Shown in pieces: positions 1 through 6,196 of a DNA stretch of 10,230 nt. The stretch is from NCBI GenBank assembly GCA_964651495.1, contig CAZYWP010000113.1:1-10230 (forward strand), in the 5' to 3' direction. The stretch is from CAZNVB01 sp964651495. Its GTDB lineage: Bacteria > Acidobacteriota > Aminicenantia > Aminicenantales > UBA8522. How positions within the stretch are numbered: the stretch's first letter is position 1; the number at the start of each line of letters is the position of its first letter. The position numbers and the translations under genes were made by a program. Under the pieces are notes generated by a model, which was not told the DNA's origin, made no database searches, and saw only the letters and a list, made by a program, of their open reading frames with translations.

Positions 1-5
1 CATCC

Positions 6-34
6 TTGAGAAGCCCCCCCAAAGCGGGTATAAT
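6..34 (+). promoter_or_regulatory. Predicted sigma70-type promoter for pruA
   Basis: A -35-like TTGAGA at 6-11 (5 of 6 consensus bases) is followed by a 17-base spacer and a perfect -10 TATAAT at 29-34. Transcription would start near base 41, leaving a leader of about 75 bases before pruA. The spacer contains a run of seven C (14-20). Seen directly: the two boxes and their ideal spacing. Inferred: that they are used. Confidence 0.6.
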
Positions 35-114
35 ATTGACTTCCTTGCCAGAGGAACCTGGCTGCGTCAATAAGCCGGAGAAATCATACTTTTTGCTTAG
101 ACCAGGAGGAATTC

Positions 115-1746
115 ATGATCAATGCCCTGACTAAAATACCGACTCCGGTCAACGAACCCATTTTGAGCTATGCCCCGGGCGCTCCCGAGCGAAAGGCAAT
201 CAAGGAAGAGTTGGCCAGAATGCTCGGTCAGGAAATCGAGATTCCTCTCGTCATCGGTGGAAAAGAAGTCCGGACGGGTGATCTGGGAGACTGCCGCTGT
301 CCCCACGACCACCGGCACCTGCTGGCCCGCTTCCACAAGGCCCGGGCGGCCGAGGTCGAGATGGCCGCAGCCGCCGCCAGAGCAGCCTGGAAAGACTGGT
401 CGGAAATGGACTGGATGTCCCGGGCGGCCATTTTCCTCCGGGCGGCCGAGCTTCTATCCACCAAGTACCGGCACGTCCTCAACGCTGCCACCATGCTCGG
501 CCAGTCCAAGACGGCCCACCAGGCGGAAATCGACTCGGCCTGCGAACTGATCGACTTCTATCGCTTCAACCCCTTTTACATGAGCCAGATCTACAGACAG
601 CAGCCCGAATCCTCTTCGGCCACTTGGAATTACCTGGAATACCGTGCCCTGGAGGGGTTTGTTTTCGCCGTCACGCCGTTCAACTTCACGGCCATCGCCG
701 GGAACCTGCCGGCTTCTCCGGCCATGATGGGAAACACGGTGCTCTGGAAGCCCGCCTCATCGGCCGTGTTCTCGGCTTACTTCCTGACCAAGCTGTGGAA
801 GGAAGCCGGCCTGCCGGACGGGGTCATCAATTTCATCCCGGGTTCGGGCCGCTTTGTCGGCGACCCGGTGCTCGAGAAACCCGACCTGGCGGGCGTCCAT
901 TTCACCGGCAGCACGAGCGTCTTCCAGGGTATGTGGAGGACGATCGGGGCCAACATCATGAAATACAAGACCTATCCCCGCATCGTCGGCGAGACGGGCG
1001 GCAAGGACTTCGTCTTCGTCCATCCCTCGGCCGACGTCGCCGTCGTGGTGACGGCCCTGATCCGTGGCGCCTTTGAGTATCAGGGACAGAAGTGCTCGGC
1101 CGCGAGCCGGGCTTACATCCCCGATAACCTTTGGCCGGCCGTGAAGGAGAGATTGATCGACGAACTCAAAACGGTCAAGATGGGCGACGTCGCCGATTTC
1201 TCAAACTTCATGGGTGCCGTCATCGACGCCGCCGCCTTCGACAACATCGTCGAATTTATTGAATACGCCAAGAAATCGAGCGAAGCCGAGTTTGTTTTCG
1301 GCGGCGGGCACGACAAATCCAAGGGCTATTTCATCGAGCCGACGGTAGTGCGGACGACGAACCCCAAATTCAAGCTGCTGGAGGAGGAGATCTTCGGACC
1401 CGTCCTGACCGTTTACGTCTATCCTTCGTCCGAGTTCAGCCAGACCCTCCGGCTCTGCGACAGCACGTCGACTTATGCCCTGACCGGGAGCATCATCTCT
1501 ACGGACCGGAAGGCCATCGTCGAGGCCTATGCCGCCCTGCGGCACGCGGCCGGCAATTTTTACATCAATGACAAGCCGACCGGGGCAGTCGTCGGCCAAC
1601 AGCCGTTCGGCGGGGCCAGGGCTTCGGGGACGAACGACAAGGCAGGCTCGTACCTCAACCTCTTGCGCTGGACCAGCGCCCGCTCGGTCAAGGAAAACCT
1701 CAATCCGCCCAGGGACTACCGGTATCCTTTCCTGGCGGAGAAATAG
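115..1746 (+). CDS. pruA: L-glutamate gamma-semialdehyde (1-pyrroline-5-carboxylate) dehydrogenase
   Basis: An NAD-dependent aldehyde dehydrogenase that oxidises glutamate semialdehyde/P5C to glutamate, the final step of proline and ornithine/arginine breakdown in the cytoplasm. The 543-residue protein has the ALDH fold signatures: VTPFNF (186-191) and K212 in LWKPAS for cofactor binding, FTGST (263-267) at the nucleotide site, the general base E293 in GETGGK, and the catalytic nucleophile C327 in GQKCSA. The C-terminal GQQPFGGARASGTNDKAG stretch and the length match the stand-alone ALDH4/P5CDH class (human ALDH4A1-like), not the PutA fusion. The start is fixed by a strong AGGAGG at 104-109, just upstream of ATG 115. 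No proline dehydrogenase gene is next to it, so the P5C must come from an enzyme encoded elsewhere. The gene has its own promoter and is separated from the AOR cluster by 82 bases. Confidence 0.95.
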   Translation: MINALTKIPTPVNEPILSYAPGAPERKAIKEELARMLGQEIEIPLVIGGKEVRTGDLGDCRCPHDHRHLLARFHKARAAEVEMAAAAARAAWKDWSEMDWMSRAAIFLRAAELLSTKYRHVLNAATMLGQSKTAHQAEIDSACELIDFYRFNPFYMSQIYRQQPESSSATWNYLEYRALEGFVFAVTPFNFTAIAGNLPASPAMMGNTVLWKPASSAVFSAYFLTKLWKEAGLPDGVINFIPGSGRFVGDPVLEKPDLAGVHFTGSTSVFQGMWRTIGANIMKYKTYPRIVGETGGKDFVFVHPSADVAVVVTALIRGAFEYQGQKCSAASRAYIPDNLWPAVKERLIDELKTVKMGDVADFSNFMGAVIDAAAFDNIVEFIEYAKKSSEAEFVFGGGHDKSKGYFIEPTVVRTTNPKFKLLEEEIFGPVLTVYVYPSSEFSQTLRLCDSTSTYALTGSIISTDRKAIVEAYAALRHAAGNFYINDKPTGAVVGQQPFGGARASGTNDKAGSYLNLLRWTSARSVKENLNPPRDYRYPFLAEK

Positions 1747-1753
1747 GAGTCCT

Positions 1754-1777
1754 GGCCGGCTTTTGGGAAAGCCAGCC
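1754..1777 (+). terminator. Hairpin after pruA, possible weak terminator or processing stem
   Basis: GGC (1754-1756) pairs with GCC (1775-1777) and GGCTTT (1758-1763) pairs with AAAGCC (1768-1773), with one C/A mismatch between the two blocks and a TGGG loop (1764-1767). The stem begins eight bases after the pruA stop codon. No U-tract follows, so intrinsic termination would be inefficient. It may instead protect the 3' end of the pruA message or mark an operon boundary with partial read-through. Confidence 0.4.
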
Positions 1778-1794
1778 TCAACTGTCCGCTCAAG

Positions 1795-1811
1795 GCCACC
1801 CCGACGGTGGC
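1795..1811 (+). promoter_or_regulatory. Hairpin abutting the ribosome-binding site of the membrane-protein gene
   Basis: A perfect six-base stem, GCCACC (1795-1800) with GGTGGC (1806-1811), has a five-base loop CCGAC. It ends one base before the AGGAGGAGG Shine-Dalgarno stretch (1812-1820) of the next gene. A stem at this position could affect ribosome loading on the first gene of the AOR cluster. It is short, and a regulatory role is inference only. Confidence 0.3.
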
Positions 1812-1828
1812 AGGAGGAGGAAAAGACG

Positions 1829-2449
1829 ATGAAGGGATCAAAAACCTGGGTTTGGATCTTGTTCTTCGGCTCTCTCTGGGGGATCAATGAGGTCGTTACC
1901 GGCGAGATCCTGTTCCGGAATGAGGTGCTTTTGGCCTCTGCCTGGCTTTCGGCCTGGGTTTTTTTCATCCTGGCCGTGGCCAGGGGGATCGTCAACAAGC
2001 CCGGGACATCGACCCTTATCGCCGGGATCGCGGCGGTTTTTAAGCTGGTTAACGCCCCTCCGTTTTTCTGCCATCTCCTGGCCATCTTCCTTCTGGGAGT
2101 TGGATTCGACGTGGCGGCGAGCCTGTTGATCAAGAAGGGGCGAAAGCCCGCCCTTTGGCAGGGTCTTACGGGCGTCCTGGGCGCCTATGGGGGGTACGCC
2201 CTGTTTGCCTTGATCATTACCTACATTGTTCGCTATGCGTATTGGGTCGACGGCGGCGCGGCCAAAGTCCTGAATCACATCTTCGTCGACGGCAGCCTGG
2301 CTGCCGCCGTTTCGGCTTTTCTCGTTCCTCTGGGCTACAGGTTTGGTTTGCACGGCTGGCCCGTCCTGGAGAAACACTCCCGCTGGTCGTCTATTGGGGC
2401 AACCGCCGGCTTGGTGATTCTCTGGGCCCTTGGCCGGATGGCGGGCTGA
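1829..2449 (+). CDS. Polytopic integral membrane protein of unknown function, first gene of the AOR cluster
   Basis: A 206-residue very hydrophobic protein that I do not recognise as a named family. Predicted membrane segments lie roughly at residues 7-25, 33-52, 60-76, 79-100, 113-135, 152-170 and 187-205, giving six or seven spans. Several charged or metal-capable residues fall in or next to the spans: E21, K72, C81-H82, D94, H150 and D154. Basic residues cluster after the fourth span (K102, K103, R105, K106). There is no signal peptide beyond the first span. ATG 1829 is chosen because AGGAGGAGG (1812-1820) precedes it; an open frame extends further upstream but overlaps pruA. The ferredoxin gene starts nine bases after its stop, with its ribosome site overlapping this stop, so the two are probably cotranscribed. 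Size and span count resemble ECF-transporter S components, but no diagnostic motif is visible. A membrane anchor or electron-transfer partner for the AOR is the other possibility. Confidence 0.8.
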   Translation: MKGSKTWVWILFFGSLWGINEVVTGEILFRNEVLLASAWLSAWVFFILAVARGIVNKPGTSTLIAGIAAVFKLVNAPPFFCHLLAIFLLGVGFDVAASLLIKKGRKPALWQGLTGVLGAYGGYALFALIITYIVRYAYWVDGGAAKVLNHIFVDGSLAAAVSAFLVPLGYRFGLHGWPVLEKHSRWSSIGATAGLVILWALGRMAG

Positions 2450-2458
2450 GGAGCTATC

Positions 2459-2875
2459 ATGAGGATCAAAGTCAACAGAGACAAATGCACGGGATGCCGC
2501 CTCTGTCTCCAAATCTGCACCATTGAGCATTTCCGCGAAATCAACCCCAAGAAGGCGGCCCTCCGTGTCGAAGCCAAGTTCCCGGATCCCGGGAAGTACC
2601 GCCCGTTTGTTTGTACTCAGTGCGGGAAATGTGAGGAGGTCTGCCCGGAGGGAGCGATTAGCCGTGCCGCTTCCGGCGCCTACATCGTGGATAAGGACAG
2701 GTGCACCAACTGTGGGGAGTGCGTTTCCGCCTGCCCAGTCGGGGTCGTTTTCCAGCATCCCGATCACGATTTCGTCATCATCTGCGACTTCTGCATGCTC
2801 TGCACGGAACTCTGTAACACCGGAGCCCTCGTGAAGTGGGAAAAAGGGGCTTCCTCAGAAGCCAGGGAGGCATGA
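2459..2875 (+). CDS. Polyferredoxin subunit with four [4Fe-4S] motifs, AOR electron-transfer partner
   Basis: A 138-residue iron-sulfur protein with 16 cysteines in four CxxCxxCxxxC groups: C10/13/16/20, C52/55/58/62, C82/85/88/92 and C109/112/115/119. Groups exchange a ligand in the usual paired arrangement, giving a predicted four [4Fe-4S] clusters. This pattern is that of small electron-transfer subunits such as AorB of bacterial AOR, E. coli YdhY, and DmsB/HybA-type proteins. No signal peptide is present, so it should act in the cytoplasm. The ribosome site GAGGAG (2448-2453) overlaps the stop of the previous gene, and the AOR start lies one base after this stop, implying translational coupling and roughly equal production of the two subunits. 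It most likely accepts electrons from the AOR catalytic subunit and passes them to ferredoxin or another acceptor. The final acceptor is not encoded here unless it is the membrane protein. Confidence 0.9.
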   Translation: MRIKVNRDKCTGCRLCLQICTIEHFREINPKKAALRVEAKFPDPGKYRPFVCTQCGKCEEVCPEGAISRAASGAYIVDKDRCTNCGECVSACPVGVVFQHPDHDFVIICDFCMLCTELCNTGALVKWEKGASSEAREA

Positions 2876-2876
2876 G

Positions 2877-4796
2877 ATGGCCGACGGCCTGGCTGGAACC
2901 ACTCTGCGGATCAACTTGACTACGGGCGATATCCGGCGCCTTCCCACCGACGAGGCACTCTACCGCCGCTGGCACGGCGGAAGGGGGATCACAGCCAAGA
3001 TCCTGTATGATGAAGTCCCCCGGGACGCCGACCCCCTCGGCCCGAAAAACATCTTTATCCTCAACGCCGGCATCATGAGTGGCTGCTATATCCCCGCCGG
3101 CTCCAAGGTGGAGTTCGGCGCTGTCTCGCCCTTGACCAACGGCCCCGGGGACTCCAACATGGGAGGGCATCTCGGTCCCACCCTGAAGTTTGCCGGGTAT
3201 GATCTCATTATTTTCGAGGGCATCTCCCCCAAGCCGGTGTATCTCTTCCTGGACAATGAGAATGTTGAGCTGCGGGATGCCTCTGGATATTGGGGCATGA
3301 AATCCCTCGACTGCGAGAAGAAACTCAAGGGGGACCTGGGCGAGGACTTTGAGATCGCCACCATCGGGCCGGCCGGCGAGAACGGCGTCCTCTTTTCCTG
3401 CATCACCCACGACTTCGGCCGCCAGGCCGGCCGGACCGGCCAGGGCGCGGTTATGGGGTCCAAGAAGCTGAAGGCTATCGCCGTGCGGGGCAACAAGTCC
3501 CTCCAGGTCAAGGATCTTGATTCCTTGAAGAAACAGGTGACCGGGATTATCCTCCGGACCCAGAAACATCCCAACATGGTTCCCTGGCAGAAATACGGCA
3601 CGGCCTTCTTTATCCAGTGGTCGAACGCCAACGCCGTCATTCCGGCCTACAATTTCCAGACGACCTTCTACGAGGACATCGATAAAATCGACGGAGACCA
3701 GCTTGTGGAGAAGTGCCTGATCACCCATAAGGCCTGCTTCGGCTGCTGGATGAACTGCGGCAAGTACACCAGGGCGGTGATCCCCGGCAAGCCGGAGGTC
3801 CACCTGGAAGGACCCGAGTATGAGACCGGTTCGCTCTGCGGCTCCAACCTGGGGATGAAGGACATCAACCATGTGGCCTATATTAATTGGCTCCTCGACA
3901 ACCTGGGCATGGACTCCATGTCGGGGGGGGGCGTCGTGGCTTTTGCCATGGAGTGCTTCCAGCGGGGCTTAATCAAGGAGGAGGACCTCGAAGGCCATTC
4001 CCTGAAATGGGGCTCGCTCGATGACGTCGAGCACTTTCTCGATATGGTGGCCCATAGGCGGGGGATCGGGGACTGGTTTGCCGGAGGCACGAAGAGGGCA
4101 GCAGCCAGGATCGGCCGGGGATCGGAGAAGTTCGCCATGCAGGTCAAAGGTCAGGAGATGTCCGGCTATGACGGCCGCTGGGCGCCGGGAATGCTCCTGT
4201 CCTACATGACGGCCGACATCGGGGCCCATCATAACCGCTCCTGGACGATCACCGTGGACATGGCTGAGGGAAGAGAGAGAGTCGAGGGCCGGGCTAAGAT
4301 CGTCGTCTATCTCCAGCATATCCGGCCCCTCTTCGATACCTGGTGCATCTGCCGTCTCTTCTGGGGAGAGCTCGACATCACGCCCGAGGAGATCGTCGAA
4401 TCGCTCAACCACATCACCGGCTGGGGAGTCAGTGTCGACCAAGCCTTGCGGACGTCCGAGATGATCTGGAACCTCAACCGGTGTCACTACATAGAGCGCC
4501 ACCGCGACAGCGGTCGGGCCTTTGATTATCCGCCCGCCCGCGCCTGGGAGGACAAAATCCCCAGCGGGCCGGGGAAGGGCAAAGGCCTGAGCCTTTCGCA
4601 GATCGACCAGATGCTGGACGAGTACTACGCCGCCCGGGGCTGGGACAAAAAAGGGAACCCGACCCGGGAGCTCCTCCGGGACCTCGGAATCGACTATGCC
4701 GCCGACAACCTGGAGAAGCTGGGGTTCTTAGGAGAACCGATTCCAGGGGGGATACCTCCTGTACGGGGAGAGAAATACAAGCCCAAGGCCTTTTAG
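2877..4796 (+). CDS. aor: Tungsten-type aldehyde:ferredoxin oxidoreductase, catalytic subunit
   Basis: A 639-residue AOR-family enzyme, expected to oxidise aldehydes to acids (or reduce acids) with a bis-pterin tungsten cofactor and one [4Fe-4S] cluster. Cluster ligands match the Pyrococcus furiosus AOR pattern closely: C287-x2-C290-x3-C294 plus C492 (P. furiosus 288/291/295/494). The first pterin motif is D341-NLGM-D346. The second is D487-TWCI-C492, where the family usually has DxxGLC, so Gly is replaced by Cys490. Active-site acidic and histidine positions are represented by E314-Y-E316 and H451/H452. The N-terminal cofactor domain has SPLTNGPGDSNMGG and AGRTGQGAVMGSKKLKAIAV. K77 sits about where an arginine is usual. 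A run of nine G (3923-3931) encodes Gly350-352 right after the first pterin motif. The start is supported by GGGAGG at 2865-2870. Substrate range cannot be read from sequence. BamB-type benzoyl-CoA reductase is a family relative but is less likely here. Confidence 0.92.
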   Translation: MADGLAGTTLRINLTTGDIRRLPTDEALYRRWHGGRGITAKILYDEVPRDADPLGPKNIFILNAGIMSGCYIPAGSKVEFGAVSPLTNGPGDSNMGGHLGPTLKFAGYDLIIFEGISPKPVYLFLDNENVELRDASGYWGMKSLDCEKKLKGDLGEDFEIATIGPAGENGVLFSCITHDFGRQAGRTGQGAVMGSKKLKAIAVRGNKSLQVKDLDSLKKQVTGIILRTQKHPNMVPWQKYGTAFFIQWSNANAVIPAYNFQTTFYEDIDKIDGDQLVEKCLITHKACFGCWMNCGKYTRAVIPGKPEVHLEGPEYETGSLCGSNLGMKDINHVAYINWLLDNLGMDSMSGGGVVAFAMECFQRGLIKEEDLEGHSLKWGSLDDVEHFLDMVAHRRGIGDWFAGGTKRAAARIGRGSEKFAMQVKGQEMSGYDGRWAPGMLLSYMTADIGAHHNRSWTITVDMAEGRERVEGRAKIVVYLQHIRPLFDTWCICRLFWGELDITPEEIVESLNHITGWGVSVDQALRTSEMIWNLNRCHYIERHRDSGRAFDYPPARAWEDKIPSGPGKGKGLSLSQIDQMLDEYYAARGWDKKGNPTRELLRDLGIDYAADNLEKLGFLGEPIPGGIPPVRGEKYKPKAF

Positions 4797-4822
4797 CCGC
4801 GGGCCGGGGAGAGGATAGCGAA

Positions 4823-5062
4823 ATGGTCATCTATCTCAAGGCGGGCGGTGAGCTGAGGTCCAAGCTTCAGCCGGATGTCGATCATTACACCCGACGCGTC
4901 GAGGCGGAAGCGGGCAAGAGCCTGAGTGACATCCTGACCGGGATCGGCCTCAATCCGGCGTTTGTCGCCTTCGCTTTCAAGGACGGTCAGATGAAGAGGC
5001 TTGATTATATCCCTTCGGACGGCGATGTCATCACTCTGCAGCCTCCCGTTTCGGGCGGCTAA
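4823..5062 (+). CDS. MoaD/ThiS-family sulfur carrier protein
   Basis: A 79-residue ubiquitin-fold sulfur carrier. The family is recognised by its length, the SLSDIL and FVAFAFKDG segments, the PSDGDVITLQPPVSGG end, and the terminal Gly78-Gly79 that is adenylated and converted to a thiocarboxylate. MoaD donates sulfur to form the pterin dithiolene and ThiS does so for the thiamine thiazole. Its place between the AOR gene (26 bases upstream) and an E1-like gene (10 bases downstream), with no thi genes nearby, favours a role in making or maturing the tungsten pterin for this AOR. The start has GGAGAGGA (4807-4814) upstream. AOR operons in other bacteria also carry MoaD-like genes. That it serves this AOR and not general molybdopterin synthesis is inference. 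Confidence 0.88.
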   Translation: MVIYLKAGGELRSKLQPDVDHYTRRVEAEAGKSLSDILTGIGLNPAFVAFAFKDGQMKRLDYIPSDGDVITLQPPVSGG

Positions 5063-5072
5063 AGGGCCGGAA

Positions 5073-5798
5073 ATGCTAACGGAGGAAGAGAAAGACCGTT
5101 ACAGCCGGCAGGTGCTCATCCCCGGCTGGAACCAGGAGAAACTCAGGCAGGCGACTGTGCTCGTCGTCGGCCTGGGAGGGCTTGGCTCCGCCTCGACACT
5201 CTATCTGGCCGCAGCTGGAGTCGGCCGGCTCCACCTCTGCGACGGGGACAGGGTTGAGCGCTCCGACCTCAACCGGCAGGTCCTGTACTCCGAATCTTCT
5301 CTCGGCCTCTTTAAGGTCGAGGAAGCGAGCCGGCGGATCGCCGCCTTTAACCCGTCCGTTTCCGTCATCCGCCACAATGCCTACCTGGATTCCCAGAATG
5401 CTGCAGATATCATGGCCGGATGTCAGGTCATCGTCGACGGGCTGGACAGCTTGGAACCCCGGTTTATGCTCAACCGGGAATCAGTTCGCCGGAGAATCCC
5501 CTATATCTACGGCGCCGTTCATGGCTGGCATGGGTATGTTGGGTTCTTCCATCCCCCTCAGACCGCCTGTTTGGCCTGCCTGATGCGTCCCGACGTCTTC
5601 AAGCCAGACCGTGTTCCTGTCTGGGGGGGAACGCCGGGAGCGATCGGGCTGATTCAGGCCGGCGAGGTCGTCAAGTGGGCCCTCGGCCTGACTCCGTCTC
5701 TACTGGGCCGGCTCTTGATTTACGACGGCTCCAGCCTTTCCTTCGAGATCATCACCGTGGAAAAGGACCCAGCTTGCCCGGTCTGCTCCTCAAGCTGA
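5073..5798 (+). CDS. MoeB/ThiF/HesA-family E1-like adenylyltransferase
   Basis: A 241-residue ThiF-domain protein that would adenylate the C-terminal Gly of the sulfur carrier encoded immediately upstream. Visible are RYSRQ (9-13), the nucleotide-binding GLGGLGS (33-39), D57-G-D59 with the SDLNRQ motif (R68), K81, the Mg/ATP aspartate D125 in DGLDSLEPR, and two CxxC zinc pairs, C166/C169 and C235/C238. The family usually has DNxxxR after that aspartate; here Ser126 replaces the Asn. At 241 residues it matches MoeB/ThiF length and has no rhodanese domain, so sulfur must come from another protein. ATG 5073 is chosen because it gives the standard N-terminus (MLTEEEKDRYSRQ) and lies 10 bases after the carrier stop; the same frame is open back to 5001 but overlaps the carrier. 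Whether it is specific for MoaD- or ThiS-type carriers is not decided by sequence alone, but the AOR context favours the former. Confidence 0.9.
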   Translation: MLTEEEKDRYSRQVLIPGWNQEKLRQATVLVVGLGGLGSASTLYLAAAGVGRLHLCDGDRVERSDLNRQVLYSESSLGLFKVEEASRRIAAFNPSVSVIRHNAYLDSQNAADIMAGCQVIVDGLDSLEPRFMLNRESVRRRIPYIYGAVHGWHGYVGFFHPPQTACLACLMRPDVFKPDRVPVWGGTPGAIGLIQAGEVVKWALGLTPSLLGRLLIYDGSSLSFEIITVEKDPACPVCSSS

Positions 5799-5820
5799 CG
5801 GGTTTTCGTGCGGGCTGTGC

Positions 5821-5850
5821 TTGAACTCGACCTTCATTGTATGCTATAAA
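5821..5850 (+). promoter_or_regulatory. Predicted extended -10 promoter for the PspC-domain gene
   Basis: TTGAAC at 5821-5826, an 18-base spacer, then TATAAA at 5845-5850 preceded by TGC (5842-5844), which makes an extended -10 element. It lies in the 132-base gap between the E1-like gene and the PspC gene, about 80 bases before the start codon. The rest of that gap (5799-5930) holds no gene that I can support. Confidence 0.5.
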
Positions 5851-5930
5851 AGCCTGAACAAAGTGCCTCTCTCTCTTTCGGAGCTAAACGATTTCCAGAT
5901 AAAGGCGGAGATAAAAAGAGGAGGACATTC

Positions 5931-6134
5931 ATGGAAAAGAAGCTCTACCGTTCTCAATCCCGCAAGATGCTTGGGGGCGTCTGCGGAGGCCTGGCGGAGT
6001 ATTTCGACATTGACATCTCCCTCGTCCGGTTGATTTTTATCGGCATCTCCATCGTCACCGCGATCATTCCGATGCTGATATTCTACGTCATCGCCTGGAT
6101 CATCATCCCGGCCGAGGAGCCCAAGAAAGAGTAG
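5931..6134 (+). CDS. PspC-domain small membrane protein
   Basis: A 67-residue PspC-family protein. The start MEKKLYRSQSRKMLGGVCGG and the following LAEYFDID segment are the family hallmark, ahead of one strongly hydrophobic segment at about 34-59 and a short charged tail (EEPKKE). It should sit in the cytoplasmic membrane. In E. coli PspC works with PspA and PspB in the envelope-stress response, but many bacteria carry stand-alone short PspC proteins whose role is not known, and no pspA or pspB is visible here. AGAGGAGG (5917-5924) sets the start. It appears to be a single-gene unit, with its own promoter upstream and a second promoter directly after it. Confidence 0.88.
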   Translation: MEKKLYRSQSRKMLGGVCGGLAEYFDIDISLVRLIFIGISIVTAIIPMLIFYVIAWIIIPAEEPKKE

Positions 6135-6138
6135 CTCA

Positions 6139-6167
6139 TTGACGTATCCCGCCGGTTCGGGTATGAA
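6139..6167 (+). promoter_or_regulatory. Predicted sigma70-type promoter for the kinase-panBCD-aspA operon
   Basis: TTGACG at 6139-6144 (5 of 6 consensus), a 17-base spacer and TATGAA at 6162-6167 (4 of 6). Transcription would start near 6174, about 23 bases before the ATG at 6197. It lies in the short gap after the PspC gene and would make the downstream genes a separate operon. Confidence 0.45.
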
Positions 6168-6196
6168 AGAGGCGGCTGTAGGGGACATGCGGTCCG

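Noticed and set aside
36..41. TTGACT as an alternative -35 box before pruA
   Set aside because: No -10-like sequence occurs 16-18 bases downstream; the TTGAGA/TATAAT pair is clearly better.
1201..2133. Open frame of about 310 codons on the - strand across the pruA end and membrane-protein start
   Set aside because: Antisense to two well-supported genes, with no family motif or ribosome site. Long antisense frames are expected in GC-rich DNA.
2778..3872. Open frame of about 364 codons on the - strand inside the AOR gene
   Set aside because: It lies wholly opposite the AOR and ferredoxin genes, whose conserved motifs prove the + strand is coding. The translation shows only low-complexity Gly/Val/Leu composition.
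2877..4796. BamB (class II benzoyl-CoA reductase) as identity of the AOR-family gene
   Set aside because: No other bam or aromatic-degradation genes are nearby. The small subunit with four clusters and the linked MoaD/MoeB genes fit an AOR better. A tree would settle it.
5001..5072. Upstream extension of the E1-like protein by 24 codons
   Set aside because: It overlaps the sulfur-carrier gene, and the extra residues match no family member. ATG 5073 gives the standard N-terminus.
4823..5798. ThiS/ThiF thiamine pair
   Set aside because: No thiG, thiH or other thi gene is adjacent, and the pair is embedded behind an AOR gene. It is kept only as an alternative in the annotations.
5770..5823. 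Inverted repeat CAGCTTG/CAAGCTG at the E1 gene end, plus a further GCTTG that could form an alternative stem
   Set aside because: The first stem lies in the codons of the conserved CPVC zinc motif, has a 14-base loop and only four T several bases later. The third copy overlaps a promoter box. The evidence is too weak for a terminator or attenuator.
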